This document shows positions 27,243 through 35,652 of a DNA stretch of 64,000 bases, in pieces. Both the position numbers and the translations under genes were made by a program. The first letter of the stretch is position 1. Each line of letters starts with the position of its first letter. The notes under the pieces were generated by a model, which was given only the letters and a program-made list of their open reading frames with translations, made no database searches and was not told where the DNA came from. The stretch is from Lachnospiraceae bacterium (lineage in GTDB: Bacteria; Bacillota; Clostridia; Lachnospirales; Lachnospiraceae). The stretch covers positions 1-64,000 of the forward strand of contig JAETQI010000008.1 in NCBI GenBank assembly GCA_021770755.1. The letters are read 5' to 3'.

Positions 27243-27992
27243 TTACGGAACCCACCGGTAACCAAATCCGCGGGCAGTGATCAGATGCTCCGGCTTCGAA
27301 GGATCGGTTTCGATCTTCTCGCGGAGCCGCCGTATATACACGGACAAAGTGTTGTCGTCCACAAAGCTGCCCATATGATCCCACAATTCACTAAAGATCA
27401 TATCCCTCGTCATAACCCGCTCCGCGTTTCTCACAAGCAGGCAGATCAGCCGGTACTCTGCACGCGTCAGGTCAAGCGTTTTCCCGTCCAGCGTCACACG
27501 GCTTGCCGTGAGGTCGATCATGAGACCACCCGAGACGATGCGGTTGTCAGTATTCTGCCGGGGGGCGCTGCCCTGTGCGCCTTCCTGCGGGTCAGCGTCC
27601 CCTGTCTGCCTGCTGTATCCGGCGCGCCTGAGCAGCGCGCGGATCCGGGAGCAGAGTTCCCCGAGTTTAAAGGGTTTGGTGATATAATCGTCCCCGCCGC
27701 CGTCCAGCCCGCGGATCACATTGACCTCCTCGTCCGATGCCGTGAGAAAGATGACCGGGATCCGGCTGTTTTCTTTCCGCACCCGCTCACAGACTTCAAA
27801 CCCTGTCCCGTCGGGCAGGGTGATGTCGAGAAGAAGCAGGTCATATTGACTGATAAGGTCATCGTTTTGCAGCCGCTTTAGCGCCTCGCCCACCGTGCGC
27901 ACGGTTTCAACCGTAAAATTATTTTTTGATAAGGAATATTCCAGACCATCGATCAAACTGAGGTCATCTTCCAGGAGTAATATCTTACACAT
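27243..27992 (-). CDS. OmpR-family response regulator
   Basis: A 249-aa regulator. Receiver: KILLLEDDLSLIDGLEYSL with the acidic pair, phospho-acceptor Asp in LLLLDITLPDGTGFEVC, Thr in VIFLTAS, Lys in DDYITKPFKLGEL. After a Gln/Gly/Ala linker, a winged-helix domain with TRAEYRLICLLVRNAERVMT and TLSVYIRRLREKIE ending RGFGYRW. The start at 27992 gives the normal MCKILLLEDD beginning. It is placed between the GHKL kinase (37 nt upstream) and the HisKA kinase. A likely target is the TGTAAG repeat region before the ABC exporter. Confidence 0.96.
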   Translation of the reverse strand: MCKILLLEDDLSLIDGLEYSLSKNNFTVETVRTVGEALKRLQNDDLISQYDLLLLDITLPDGTGFEVCERVRKENSRIPVIFLTASDEEVNVIRGLDGGGDDYITKPFKLGELCSRIRALLRRAGYSRQTGDADPQEGAQGSAPRQNTDNRIVSGGLMIDLTASRVTLDGKTLDLTRAEYRLICLLVRNAERVMTRDMIFSELWDHMGSFVDDNTLSVYIRRLREKIETDPSKPEHLITARGFGYRWVP

Positions 27993-28029
27993 ATGGCACG
28001 TCCCTACATCGCACAATTTTTTTAGCTTC

Positions 28030-29316
28030 TTAAAATTTCGCAAATAACATGATATGAAACAGTCCATTCTCACAATAGCATCCCAGACTCCCGCCGATCT
28101 TGTCCGAAAAAGCCTGTACGCTCTGCATGCCCAGACCGTGATTTTTTCCCCGCTGGCTTTTGGGAAGCCCCGTTTCGGGATCAAAGGCGATCTCGTCTTC
28201 ATACGCATTTTTTATATGAATGAGGAGGTGATCCTGCCCGCAGCGGATCTTGATATCCACGCATTTCTTTTTTTCCACAAAGTTCTTTACGCAGTTGAGC
28301 GCATTGTCCAGTAAGTTTGCGACGACCATGGCAAATTCATAGCTGTCGACGGGAATCTCCCTGGAAATGACGATATCGTGCTGTACTTCTATCCCCTGCG
28401 AGTACGCCTTTTCCATCATGCTGGAGAGCATCGTGTTTGCGATCAGGTTGCTGCAGTATCGCGTCACTTTATTTCCGTCCGTCACCGTGTTGATATGCTC
28501 TGTCACTTTTTTGATCTCCTGATATTCGCCCTGTTCCAGCAGGGAATCGATCAGGCCGGAGTAATGGCGCATATCATGCCGCAGGATGCGCAGGTTTTTC
28601 TCGGACTGTTCGACGAGATAATATTGGTTTTCCAATCCCGTTATGTAGGATTCATACAGCGCATTCTGCCAGTAGATCGCCGTCCGCTGGGATTCGCTGG
28701 ATACATACTGCAGCACGATGATATGGGAGGCGAACATCGCAATGATGAACAGCATCACGCCGGGAATATTTTCCGGGTGGTCGTCGATCGTAAACGGGAA
28801 AAAGGTAAGGCTGGAAAAACCGCAATAAAAAAATACAGGGATCAGACATAGCTTCCACCAGCTACCCATCACGTCCTGCTGCTGATAGCTGACCCAGATA
28901 TCGTGGATCTTGACATAGAGGATGCGCAGGATGATAATGTGCGTCGCAATGCAGCACACTGTGCAGAGGATCAGATTGCCCGTGAAAATATGGACGATGG
29001 CAGCCACGATACTCCCCGCGATCACATAGTTGGAGGCACTCAGCCCTACAAACAGCGCCTTGCTGTCCCGCTTTCTGGAAATAAACAGCCCGGTTAGCTG
29101 CGTCAGGACGATCTGATAAATCGTCACCAGAAGATAGCACAGGCGGTTATGCGGAAAAATATTTAATTTGAGTATATTTGGAGTCGTTATCGCCAGAAAA
29201 GAAATCATGCAGATCGCGATGGTTTTGCGCCGGGAATAGCGGTGCGCCACAAAAAGGTACATGAATAACATCACGAAGATGTGGCTGATCGTATAGGAAA
29301 TATTTTTGTAATACAT
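28030..29316 (-). CDS. GHKL-type sensor kinase, AgrC-like
   Basis: A 428-aa membrane kinase. The N-terminal half has about six hydrophobic segments (ISHIFVMLFMYLFVAHRY, AICMISFLAITTPNILKL, YLLVTIYQIVLTQLTGLF and others up to residue ~205). The catalytic part has the H-box LRHDMRHYSGLIDSLLEQGE, the N-box VVANLLDNALN and the G-box NHGLGMQSVQAFSDKIGG, as in AgrC-type peptide receptors. Those normally work with LytTR regulators, but here the next gene on the strand is an OmpR regulator with its own HisKA kinase. AGGAAGGA precedes the ATG. No agrB or agrD is nearby. A dispersed palindromic repeat lies 23 nt upstream. Confidence 0.9.
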   Translation of the reverse strand: MYYKNISYTISHIFVMLFMYLFVAHRYSRRKTIAICMISFLAITTPNILKLNIFPHNRLCYLLVTIYQIVLTQLTGLFISRKRDSKALFVGLSASNYVIAGSIVAAIVHIFTGNLILCTVCCIATHIIILRILYVKIHDIWVSYQQQDVMGSWWKLCLIPVFFYCGFSSLTFFPFTIDDHPENIPGVMLFIIAMFASHIIVLQYVSSESQRTAIYWQNALYESYITGLENQYYLVEQSEKNLRILRHDMRHYSGLIDSLLEQGEYQEIKKVTEHINTVTDGNKVTRYCSNLIANTMLSSMMEKAYSQGIEVQHDIVISREIPVDSYEFAMVVANLLDNALNCVKNFVEKKKCVDIKIRCGQDHLLIHIKNAYEDEIAFDPETGLPKSQRGKNHGLGMQSVQAFSDKIGGSLGCYCENGLFHIMLFAKF

Positions 29317-29338
29317 ATTCTGAGTCCTTCCTGCGCTC

Positions 29339-29416
29339 TAGGGAAATCCATTTTCCCCTACTCGTGCGCCGGGCGCCCGTCAGCTTCCGCTGGCGATCTT
29401 CCTCTGGGTGCCCGTG
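29339..29416 (-). repeat. dispersed double-hairpin repeat, copy A
   Basis: Read on the minus strand it begins CACGGGCACCCAGAGGAA and ends GGCGCACGAGTAGGGGAAAA and a TTTCCCTA arm. It shares CAGAGGAA and GCGCACGAGTAGGGGA with the two tandem copies at 56784-56957 and GGGCACCCAGAGGAA with the partial copy after them. It holds two palindromes: a GC-rich one and TAGGGAAA / TTTTCCCCTA. It lies just before the GHKL kinase ribosome site, as the other copies lie before the hydrolase. Confidence 0.7.
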
Positions 29417-29423
29417 TGCATAA

Positions 29424-29453
29424 AGATGATAAAAGCGCGGTCAACGCGCTTTT
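29424..29453 (-). terminator. murG terminator
   Basis: AAAAGCGCG / CGCGCTTTT, a 9-bp stem with a 5-nt loop, followed on the minus strand by ATCATCTTT. It overlaps the murG stop codon. Confidence 0.6.
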
Positions 29454-30525
29454 ATTTTTTCGGTCTGACCGTATCCTCGATCAAGGCGATGATCGTATCG
29501 GTGGAGTCCTTGATCTTGCTGTTCTGCATCGCATCGATGTAGGACTGTCTCGTGAAGTACAGTTCGTGCACCTTCTCGGTCAGCGTCACGGCAGTGAGGT
29601 AATCTTCGTCGGCGACCATGGAGAAGCCCTGGGACTCGAAGCTTTTGGCGTTTAAGATCTGGTCGCCCCGGCTGGCATGCGCGGGAAGCGGGATCAGAAG
29701 GTTTGGCTTTCGCAGTGTGAGCAGCTCGCAGATCGCATTTGCACCGGCGCGCGATATAACGATGTCAGCCATGGCAAACAGATCCTTCAAGTCGTCTTTT
29801 ACAAACTCAAACTGCTTATAGCCCTCTGTTTTGAGGAGCAGGTTATCGATCTTGTCCTTGCCGCATATGTGTACGATCTGGAAATCTTCAAGCAGTTTTG
29901 GGAGTGCCTCGCGAACCAGCTTGTTGACCTCCGCGGCGCCAAGACTGCCGCCGATGACCATGATCACGGGCTTTGCGGCGTTAAAGCCGCACATGGACAG
30001 CCCCTTTTCTTTGCTGCCCTTTGTGAGTTCATTCCGTATCGGAGAGCCCGTGAGGATCGCCTTGTCGGCAGGCAGCTCCTTTAGCGTCTCCGGGAAATTG
30101 CAGCAGATCTTCTGCACAACGGGAATGCACAGGCTGTTGGCAAGCCCCGGCGTCATATCGGACTCGTGGATGATGCAGGGGATCTTGAGCATGGCGGCAG
30201 CGCGGACGACGGGGACGCTCACGAAACCGCCCTTGCTGAACACGATATCGGGTTTGAGGGTCTTTAATATTTTTCTTGCCTCGACAAATCCCTTGAGCAC
30301 GCGAAAAGGATCGCTGAAATTTTTGATATCAAAATACCTTCTGAGCTTTCCGGTTGAGATGCCATAGTACGGGATCCGGTAATCCTCGATCAGTTTTTTC
30401 TCGATGCCTTCATAGGAGCCAATGTAATGTATATCATAGCCCATGCTCTTAAGCTTGGGAAAAAGTGCGATATTTGGAGTCACATGTCCGGCAGAACCGC
30501 CGCCGGTAAAGACGATGCGTTTCAT
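29452..30525 (-). CDS. murG: MurG, lipid II synthase (UDP-GlcNAc transferase)
   Basis: A 357-aa peripheral membrane glycosyltransferase that adds GlcNAc to lipid I to make lipid II, the peptidoglycan precursor. It starts with the family motif VFTGGGSAGHVTPNIALFPK, has IGGSLGAAEVNKLVREALPK in the hinge, and the UDP-GlcNAc site ISRAGANAICELLTLRKPNL with LIPLPAHASRGDQILNAKSF. Length is normal. It is not in a dcw cell-division cluster; its neighbour on the strand is a TSCPD protein 84 nt upstream. Whether this is the only murG or a second copy cannot be told from the window. Confidence 0.95.
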   Translation of the reverse strand: MKRIVFTGGGSAGHVTPNIALFPKLKSMGYDIHYIGSYEGIEKKLIEDYRIPYYGISTGKLRRYFDIKNFSDPFRVLKGFVEARKILKTLKPDIVFSKGGFVSVPVVRAAAMLKIPCIIHESDMTPGLANSLCIPVVQKICCNFPETLKELPADKAILTGSPIRNELTKGSKEKGLSMCGFNAAKPVIMVIGGSLGAAEVNKLVREALPKLLEDFQIVHICGKDKIDNLLLKTEGYKQFEFVKDDLKDLFAMADIVISRAGANAICELLTLRKPNLLIPLPAHASRGDQILNAKSFESQGFSMVADEDYLTAVTLTEKVHELYFTRQSYIDAMQNSKIKDSTDTIIALIEDTVRPKK

Positions 30526-30609
30526 ATCTTAAAGCCTCCGATTTCTTTTATATGATAGTATATTCAAAAAAAAATTTTTTTCCATTGTATTGAACAGTTA
30601 CCATATTTT

Positions 30610-30861
30610 TCAATTCGCTGCGCCAGCCTTATACTGCTCTAATGCGCGCGCTAGCTGGTCGGGGCAGGAAGTATTTTTGAATCCGCATTTGATGCCCTTG
30701 AGTTTTGCGATGGCATCGTCAATGTTCATGCCGGAAACAAGGGCGGAGATCCCCTTTAGATTGCCGTTGCATCCGCCTGTGAATGCCACGGACTTGATGG
30801 TGTCGCCCTCGACCTCAAAATCGATCATCTGAGAGCAGGTTCCGTTTGTCTTGTATTGCAT
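30610..30861 (-). CDS. TSCPD domain protein (TIGR03905-type)
   Basis: An 83-aa protein consisting of one TSCPD domain, named for the TSCPDQLARAL stretch near residue 64. It has Cys in GTCSQMIDFE, TGGCNGNLKG and GIKCGFKNTSC. Such domains also occur at the C-terminus of some ribonucleotide reductases and are thought to bind metal; the small stand-alone form is widespread in Clostridia with no known function. It has its own strong promoter and may be co-transcribed with murG. Confidence 0.85.
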   Translation of the reverse strand: MQYKTNGTCSQMIDFEVEGDTIKSVAFTGGCNGNLKGISALVSGMNIDDAIAKLKGIKCGFKNTSCPDQLARALEQYKAGAAN

Positions 30862-30911
30862 AGAATTACACCTTACCTTTCATATGTAGAATTACTTGTA
30901 TTGTATGTACT

Positions 30912-30940
30912 ATTTTACCAATCTGGCGAAGTGAAGTCAA
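30912..30940 (-). promoter_or_regulatory. promoter of TSCPD-murG
   Basis: Minus strand TTGACT at 30940-30935, 17-nt spacer, TAAAAT at 30917-30912. Confidence 0.7.
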
Positions 30941-31023
30941 CCAACTTTTACCATGTTCTATATCTGTTTGTTACAATGGTTCTTGCATAAGCACTTGTCG
31001 CGGTTAAATGCCAGATAGTCTTA

Positions 31024-31061
31024 ACAGGTGTCTTGTCATCTGTAAATATATGTGCTATACT
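31024..31061 (+). promoter_or_regulatory. nadABC-niaR promoter with probable NiaR operator
   Basis: TTGTCA at 31033-31038, 17-nt spacer, TATACT at 31056-31061. The imperfect palindrome ACAGGTG-tcttgt-CATCTGT at 31024-31043 covers the -35. Niacin-responsive repressor NiaR is encoded last in the operon, so NAD-precursor feedback is the natural reading. The palindrome is seen; the binding protein is inferred. Confidence 0.75.
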
Positions 31062-31088
31062 GCATAAAACGAATGAGGAGGAGTCGAT

Positions 31089-31997
31089 ATGACAATACAG
31101 GAAGAGATCCGGAAGCTGAAAGCGGAGCGGGATGCCGTGATCCTGGCGCACTATTATGTGCGTCCCGAGGTGCAGGACATTGCAGACTATATAGGGGATT
31201 CTTATTTTTTGAGCCGGAAGGCAGTGGATCTGCCGCACAGGACGATCGTTTTCTGCGGGGTGTCTTTTATGGGGGAGAGCGCCAAGCTGCTCAACCCGGA
31301 AAAGACGGTGCTGATGCCGGACGCGCAGGCGGACTGCCCGATGGCGCACATGGTGACGAAGGAGACGGTGGAAAGGGCGCGGGCACAGTATGAAGACCTG
31401 GCGGTCGTGTGCTACATCAACTCGACCGCCGAGATCAAGTCGTGGTCGGATGTCAGCGTGACCTCTGCCAATGCGGTTCGGATCGTGAGCAGCCTGCCAA
31501 ACAAAAATATCCTGTTCATTCCGGACAGGAACCTTGCGCATTTTGTGGCGGAAAAGGTTCCCGGGAAGCACTTTATCTATAATGAAGGGTTTTGTCCGAT
31601 CCATGAACACATGAAAGCGGAGGAGATCCGGGAATTAAAGGCGCAGCATCCGTCCGCGAAAGTGCTTGTGCACCCCGAGTGCAGCCCTGGCGTGCTGGCG
31701 CTTGCGGATTACGTCGGATCCACCAGCGGCATCATCGAGTATGCGAAAAACAGCGCGGACACGATGTTCATCATCGGGACGGAGTCCGGTGTCTGCCATG
31801 CGCTCAGGCAGGCGAGAAAGGACGCCGCATTTTTCTTTCCGGCGACAGAGCCGGTCTGCGACGGCATGAAGCGGATCACACTGGACAAGATCATCGCCGT
31901 GCTGAGAAACGGCGGCAATGAGGTGGAGCTGGATGACAGGCAGACCTGCGCTGCGGCAAAGGAAACACTCACTCGTATGCTGACCCTGGCACAGTGA
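31089..31997 (+). CDS. nadA: quinolinate synthase
   Basis: A 302-aa [4Fe-4S] enzyme that condenses iminoaspartate with dihydroxyacetone phosphate to quinolinate in de novo NAD synthesis. The three cluster Cys are visible in DAQADCPMAHM, VHPECSPGVLALADYVGSTS and ATEPVCDGMKRITLDKI. The N-terminal VILAHYYVRPEVQDIADYIG and YINSTAEIKSWSDVSVTSAN are family-typical. GAGGAGGAG precedes the ATG. First gene of nadA-nadB-nadC-niaR. Confidence 0.97.
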   Translation: MTIQEEIRKLKAERDAVILAHYYVRPEVQDIADYIGDSYFLSRKAVDLPHRTIVFCGVSFMGESAKLLNPEKTVLMPDAQADCPMAHMVTKETVERARAQYEDLAVVCYINSTAEIKSWSDVSVTSANAVRIVSSLPNKNILFIPDRNLAHFVAEKVPGKHFIYNEGFCPIHEHMKAEEIRELKAQHPSAKVLVHPECSPGVLALADYVGSTSGIIEYAKNSADTMFIIGTESGVCHALRQARKDAAFFFPATEPVCDGMKRITLDKIIAVLRNGGNEVELDDRQTCAAAKETLTRMLTLAQ

Positions 31998-32028
31998 TGT
32001 GAATTGTAAGGAACGGTAAATAGATAAC

Positions 32029-32057
32029 TTGCTGATTTACAGCTCCTAACTTATAAT
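32029..32057 (+). promoter_or_regulatory. possible internal promoter before nadB
   Basis: TTGCTG, 17-nt spacer, TATAAT at 32052-32057. GTAAAT / ATTTAC arms at 32016-32021 and 32035-32040 flank the -35 and could be an operator. It would allow nadB-nadC-niaR expression apart from nadA. Confidence 0.45.
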
Positions 32058-32082
32058 TTGGAAAGGATATGGATATTCGGAA

Positions 32083-33267
32083 ATGACAAATGAGTTGTAT
32101 TATGATATTGTGATAGCAGGGTGCGGTGTCGCGGGGCTGTACACGGCGCTGTCGCTGCCGCGGGACAAAAAGATCCTCATGCTATCCAAGGAGGATGTCG
32201 CAAGCTGCGACTCGATGCTTGCGCAGGGCGGCATCTGCGTGCTGAGAGACGACGATGACTTTGAGGCGTATTTCGAGGACACGATGCGCGCAGGGCATTA
32301 TGAGAACCGCGCGGAGAGCGTGGAGATCATGATCCATTCCAGCAGGGACATCATCGACCACCTGCTGGCACTCGGCGTGCGTTTTGAGCGGAACGCGGAC
32401 GGCAGCCTTGCCTACACGAGAGAGGGCGCGCATTCAAAGCCGCGCATCTGTTTTCACAAGGATATCACCGGCGAGGAGATCACGACCACGCTGCTGTCCC
32501 ATGTGCAAAAGCTGGAAAATGTCACGATCATGGAGTACACCACCATGACAGATATCATTGAAACAAATGACGTCTGTGTCGGGATCCGGGCGACGGATCC
32601 ATGCGGGAACAGGATGGATATCTATGCGCCGGACACGGTGATGGCGACGGGAGGGATCGGCGGGCTGTATCAGCACTCCACCAATTTTCCGCTCCTCACC
32701 GGGGACGCCTGCCGGATCGCAAAGGAGCACGGTGTCGGGCTGGAACACATGGATTATGTGCAGATCCACCCGACCTGCCTCTACAGCACAAAGCCGGGCA
32801 GAAGTTTTCTGATCTCGGAGTCCGCAAGAGGCGAAGGGGCAGTTTTGCTAAACCACAAGGGCGAGCGCTTTGTGGACGAGTTGCTCCCGCGCGATGTGGT
32901 GACAGAAGCGATCCTAAGAGAAATGGAGAGGGAGGGGACGCAGTACGAGTACATATCGTTTGAAAATGTATCGGAGGGCACGGTGATGGCGCATTTTCCG
33001 AATATATACAGGCGCTGTCTGGAGGAGGGCTACGACCTGCTGCGCGAGCCGGTTCCGATCGTGCCGGCACAGCACTATTTCATGGGCGGGGTGCATGTGG
33101 ACAGCGATTCCCGGACGACGATGGCACATCTGTATGCGGTGGGGGAGACGAGCTGCAACGGCGTTCACGGAAAGAACAGGCTTGCCAGCAACAGTCTGCT
33201 GGAGAGCCTTGTCTTTGCAAAGCGCGCGGCGGAAAAAATAGCGGTCACGCAGAGTACAATATCCTAA
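32083..33267 (+). CDS. nadB: L-aspartate oxidase, short form
   Basis: A 394-aa FAD enzyme that oxidises aspartate to iminoaspartate for NadA. FAD site: IVIAGCGVAGLYTALSLPRD; family motifs DSMLAQGGICVL, TGGIGGLYQHSTNFPLLTGD, QIHPTCLY, SARGEGAVLLNHKGERFVDE, HYFMGGVHVDSDSRTTM, GETSCNGVHGKNRLASNSLL. It stops about 15 residues after the flavin domain and lacks the C-terminal three-helix domain of the usual ~530-residue NadB; this is a known short clostridial form rather than a frameshift, as the neighbours are tightly spaced. It follows nadA by 85 nt. Confidence 0.95.
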   Translation: MTNELYYDIVIAGCGVAGLYTALSLPRDKKILMLSKEDVASCDSMLAQGGICVLRDDDDFEAYFEDTMRAGHYENRAESVEIMIHSSRDIIDHLLALGVRFERNADGSLAYTREGAHSKPRICFHKDITGEEITTTLLSHVQKLENVTIMEYTTMTDIIETNDVCVGIRATDPCGNRMDIYAPDTVMATGGIGGLYQHSTNFPLLTGDACRIAKEHGVGLEHMDYVQIHPTCLYSTKPGRSFLISESARGEGAVLLNHKGERFVDELLPRDVVTEAILREMEREGTQYEYISFENVSEGTVMAHFPNIYRRCLEEGYDLLREPVPIVPAQHYFMGGVHVDSDSRTTMAHLYAVGETSCNGVHGKNRLASNSLLESLVFAKRAAEKIAVTQSTIS

Positions 33268-33311
33268 ATTTTATATTTTAATTTTGTAATAAAAAGAAAG
33301 GGGAAACAGAC

Positions 33312-34166
33312 ATGAATCCGATCACAATGCAGCTTGTCGCTGACAAATATATCAAAATGGCTTTGGAGGAGGACATCAACAACGAGGACGTGTCCACCAA
33401 CGCAGTCATGCCAACCTACAAAAAAGGAGAGGTGCAGTTGATCAGCAAGGAGGACGGCATCATTGCCGGCCTTGCGGTCTTTGAGCGGGTATTTACGCTG
33501 CTGGATCCAGACACCGCCGTACAGTGTGCGGTAAAGGACGGAGATCCGGTGAAAAAGGGAGAGCGGATCGCGGTCGTCACGGGGGATATCCGTGTGCTTC
33601 TGTCCGGGGAGCGCACCGCGCTCAATTATCTGCAGCGGATGAGCGGCATCGCCACATATACAAACAGCGTGGTGAAGCTGCTGGAGGGAACCAGGACAAG
33701 GCTGCTCGACACCCGGAAGACGACACCCGGCATGCGCGTGTTTGAGAAGTACGCGGTGCGTGTGGGAGGCGGATGCAATCACAGATACAATCTCTCCGAC
33801 GGCGTGCTCTTAAAGGACAATCATATCGATGCGGCGGGCGGCGTGAGAGCGGCAGTGGAGGCGGCAAGGGCGTATGCCCCCTTCGTGCGCAGGATCGAGG
33901 TGGAGACAGAGAACCTGGATACGGTGCGGGAGGCGGTGGACGCGGGTGCGGATATCATCATGCTCGACAATATGACGCCGGAAGAGATGGCGGAGGCGGT
34001 CGCGATCATCGATGGAAGGGCAGAGACAGAGTGCTCGGGAAACATCACGAAAGATAATGTCAGGACGATCGCAGGCATTGGGATCGACTATGTGTCAAGC
34101 GGGGCGCTCACACATTCCGCGCCGATCCTCGATATCAGCCTGAAACACTTAAGCGTCCTGGAATGA
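33312..34166 (+). CDS. nadC: nicotinate-nucleotide pyrophosphorylase (quinolinate phosphoribosyltransferase)
   Basis: A 284-aa enzyme making nicotinate mononucleotide from quinolinate and PRPP. Landmarks: EDINNEDVSTNAVMP, LLSGERTALNYLQRMSGIAT, LDTRKTTPGMRVFEKYAVRV, GGGCNHRYNLSDGVLLKDNH, EVETENLDTVREAVDAGADI, IMLDNMTPEEM. Length is normal. AAAGGGGAAA ribosome site; 44 nt after nadB and 10 nt before niaR. Confidence 0.97.
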   Translation: MNPITMQLVADKYIKMALEEDINNEDVSTNAVMPTYKKGEVQLISKEDGIIAGLAVFERVFTLLDPDTAVQCAVKDGDPVKKGERIAVVTGDIRVLLSGERTALNYLQRMSGIATYTNSVVKLLEGTRTRLLDTRKTTPGMRVFEKYAVRVGGGCNHRYNLSDGVLLKDNHIDAAGGVRAAVEAARAYAPFVRRIEVETENLDTVREAVDAGADIIMLDNMTPEEMAEAVAIIDGRAETECSGNITKDNVRTIAGIGIDYVSSGALTHSAPILDISLKHLSVLE

Positions 34167-34176
34167 GGGAAATGTT

Positions 34177-34725
34177 ATGGATAAGGAATTGACCGGGGCG
34201 GAACGAAGAAAAATGCTTTTATCGATGATGCGTCAGTCACAGACGCCGATCTCCGGCGGCGCCATGGGAAGGAAAACGGGTGTGAGCCGGCAGGTCATCG
34301 TGCAGGATATGGCGCTTTTGCGCACAGAGGGTCATCCGATCATGTCCACCACAAAGGGGTATTATCTGGAGCGCAGGGAGCCGGACAGGTGCGAGCGCAT
34401 CTTAAAGGTGTGCCACACAAACGAGGAGGTGGAGGACGAGCTGAACGCCATTGTGGATCTGGGCGGAACGGTCCGGGATGTGATCGTCAATCACAGGGCA
34501 TACGGGAAGATGACCGCCATGCTGGACATCAGGAGCCGCAGGGATGTCCGCGTGTTTGTGGATCATATCCGGTCGGGCAAATCATCGCCCCTCCTGAATG
34601 TGACTTCCGGTTATCATTTTCACACGATCAGCGCAGACAGCGAGGCGGTGCTGGACGAGATCGAGGATGCGCTGCGCGGGAAAGGGTATCTGGCAGAGCG
34701 CAGACCGTATGAGCTGGAACTGTAA
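34177..34725 (+). CDS. niaR: niacin-responsive transcriptional repressor NiaR
   Basis: A 182-aa repressor. The N-terminal winged HTH_11 domain (RRKMLLSMMRQSQTPISGGA, TGVSRQVIVQDMALLRTEGH) is followed by a 3H domain with its three conserved His in VIVNHRAYGK, VFVDHIRSGKSSPLLNVTSG and GYHFHTISAD, which binds a metal and nicotinate. It represses NAD synthesis and niacin uptake genes when niacin is present. Being last in the nad operon with a palindrome at the operon promoter suggests autoregulation. Confidence 0.93.
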   Translation: MDKELTGAERRKMLLSMMRQSQTPISGGAMGRKTGVSRQVIVQDMALLRTEGHPIMSTTKGYYLERREPDRCERILKVCHTNEEVEDELNAIVDLGGTVRDVIVNHRAYGKMTAMLDIRSRRDVRVFVDHIRSGKSSPLLNVTSGYHFHTISADSEAVLDEIEDALRGKGYLAERRPYELEL

Positions 34726-34803
34726 AAAACGGACAGCTATGCATAAGCCTGTCTCCATGGACATACATTAGAATAACCATGATCAGAGTGGAGGAGTCGG
34801 CTT

Positions 34804-35589
34804 ATGCAGTTTTTTTACATAGATTATATGAACAATGGAAAGAAAGAGCGCAACATCGGATTTCTGCGGGTGGAGAATGACGGTGTCAGCGTGGGGCTTC
34901 GGGGAGTGCCGCTGCAGTGCGGTGACCGCTGCAAGGTGTATGCGGTCAACATCTATGACGAGAAGATCCTTTTGGGGGATATCGCGGTCAGATCAGGGTA
35001 CGGCATGGAGAAGATGAAGTGGAACGACAAAGTGGATTTTGCGCGGTGCATGCGGGTCGAGATACCGCTGTACGGCACGCGCATGGGGATCTGTGTGCTC
35101 CGGGACGACTACCCCTCGTCGGACAGCTTTGCACCGGTGCAGGAGCGCAGTGAGATCCATGTGGCAAAAAGTACGAACCGCGCAGAACAGGCCGGGTACG
35201 GGGAGCTTGGCGAGGAGATCCATGCGGACAAATGGCAGCAGTTGTGCAGCCTCTACCCTCAGATCCATATCTGCCAGGAAGCGCAGAGCATCCTGATACG
35301 GCCAAGGGATGCGGTCGTGCTGTCGGAGAAATACCATGAGCTTGCTTCGAATTCTTTTGTGCTACACGCGTATTACAATTACAGACAGCTACTCTTATTC
35401 CGTTACGCGCAGGGCGATATCGAGTATTATCTCGGCGTGCCGGGGGTTTACTATGAGAGGGAACAGCGCATTGCGCAGATGTTTGGATTTGAGGGCTTTG
35501 AGAACGGGGAGGCGCGCATGCAGCAGGATGCCGACCACAAGCTGTACAAGGGGTGTTTTGGATATTATATGAAACGAGTGGAAATTTAA
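34804..35589 (+). CDS. DUF6128 family protein
   Basis: A 261-aa protein of unknown function. The N-terminal ~100 residues are beta-rich and begin FFYIDYMNNGKKERNIGFLR; the C-terminal ~110 residues (CSLYPQIHICQEAQSILIRP, LASNSFVLHAYYNYRQLLLF, YYLGVPGVYYEREQRIAQMF) match my recollection of the DUF6128 domain common in Lachnospiraceae. A polar linker with little predicted structure lies between. No signal peptide or membrane helix. GGAGGAG precedes the ATG. It has its own unit between niaR and the DUF1186 gene. Confidence 0.75.
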   Translation: MQFFYIDYMNNGKKERNIGFLRVENDGVSVGLRGVPLQCGDRCKVYAVNIYDEKILLGDIAVRSGYGMEKMKWNDKVDFARCMRVEIPLYGTRMGICVLRDDYPSSDSFAPVQERSEIHVAKSTNRAEQAGYGELGEEIHADKWQQLCSLYPQIHICQEAQSILIRPRDAVVLSEKYHELASNSFVLHAYYNYRQLLLFRYAQGDIEYYLGVPGVYYEREQRIAQMFGFEGFENGEARMQQDADHKLYKGCFGYYMKRVEI

Positions 35590-35621
35590 TCAAGAACATA
35601 CTATCATTCCGACTGTGTTTT

Positions 35622-35630
35622 TGTTATAAT
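35622..35630 (+). promoter_or_regulatory. extended -10 promoter of DUF1186 gene
   Basis: TGTTATAAT: extended -10 (TGn) with a perfect TATAAT at 35625-35630; no clear -35. The transcript would have a leader of about 115 nt. Confidence 0.6.
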
Positions 35631-35652
35631 CAGATGTGTAGCAAAAAAATCG

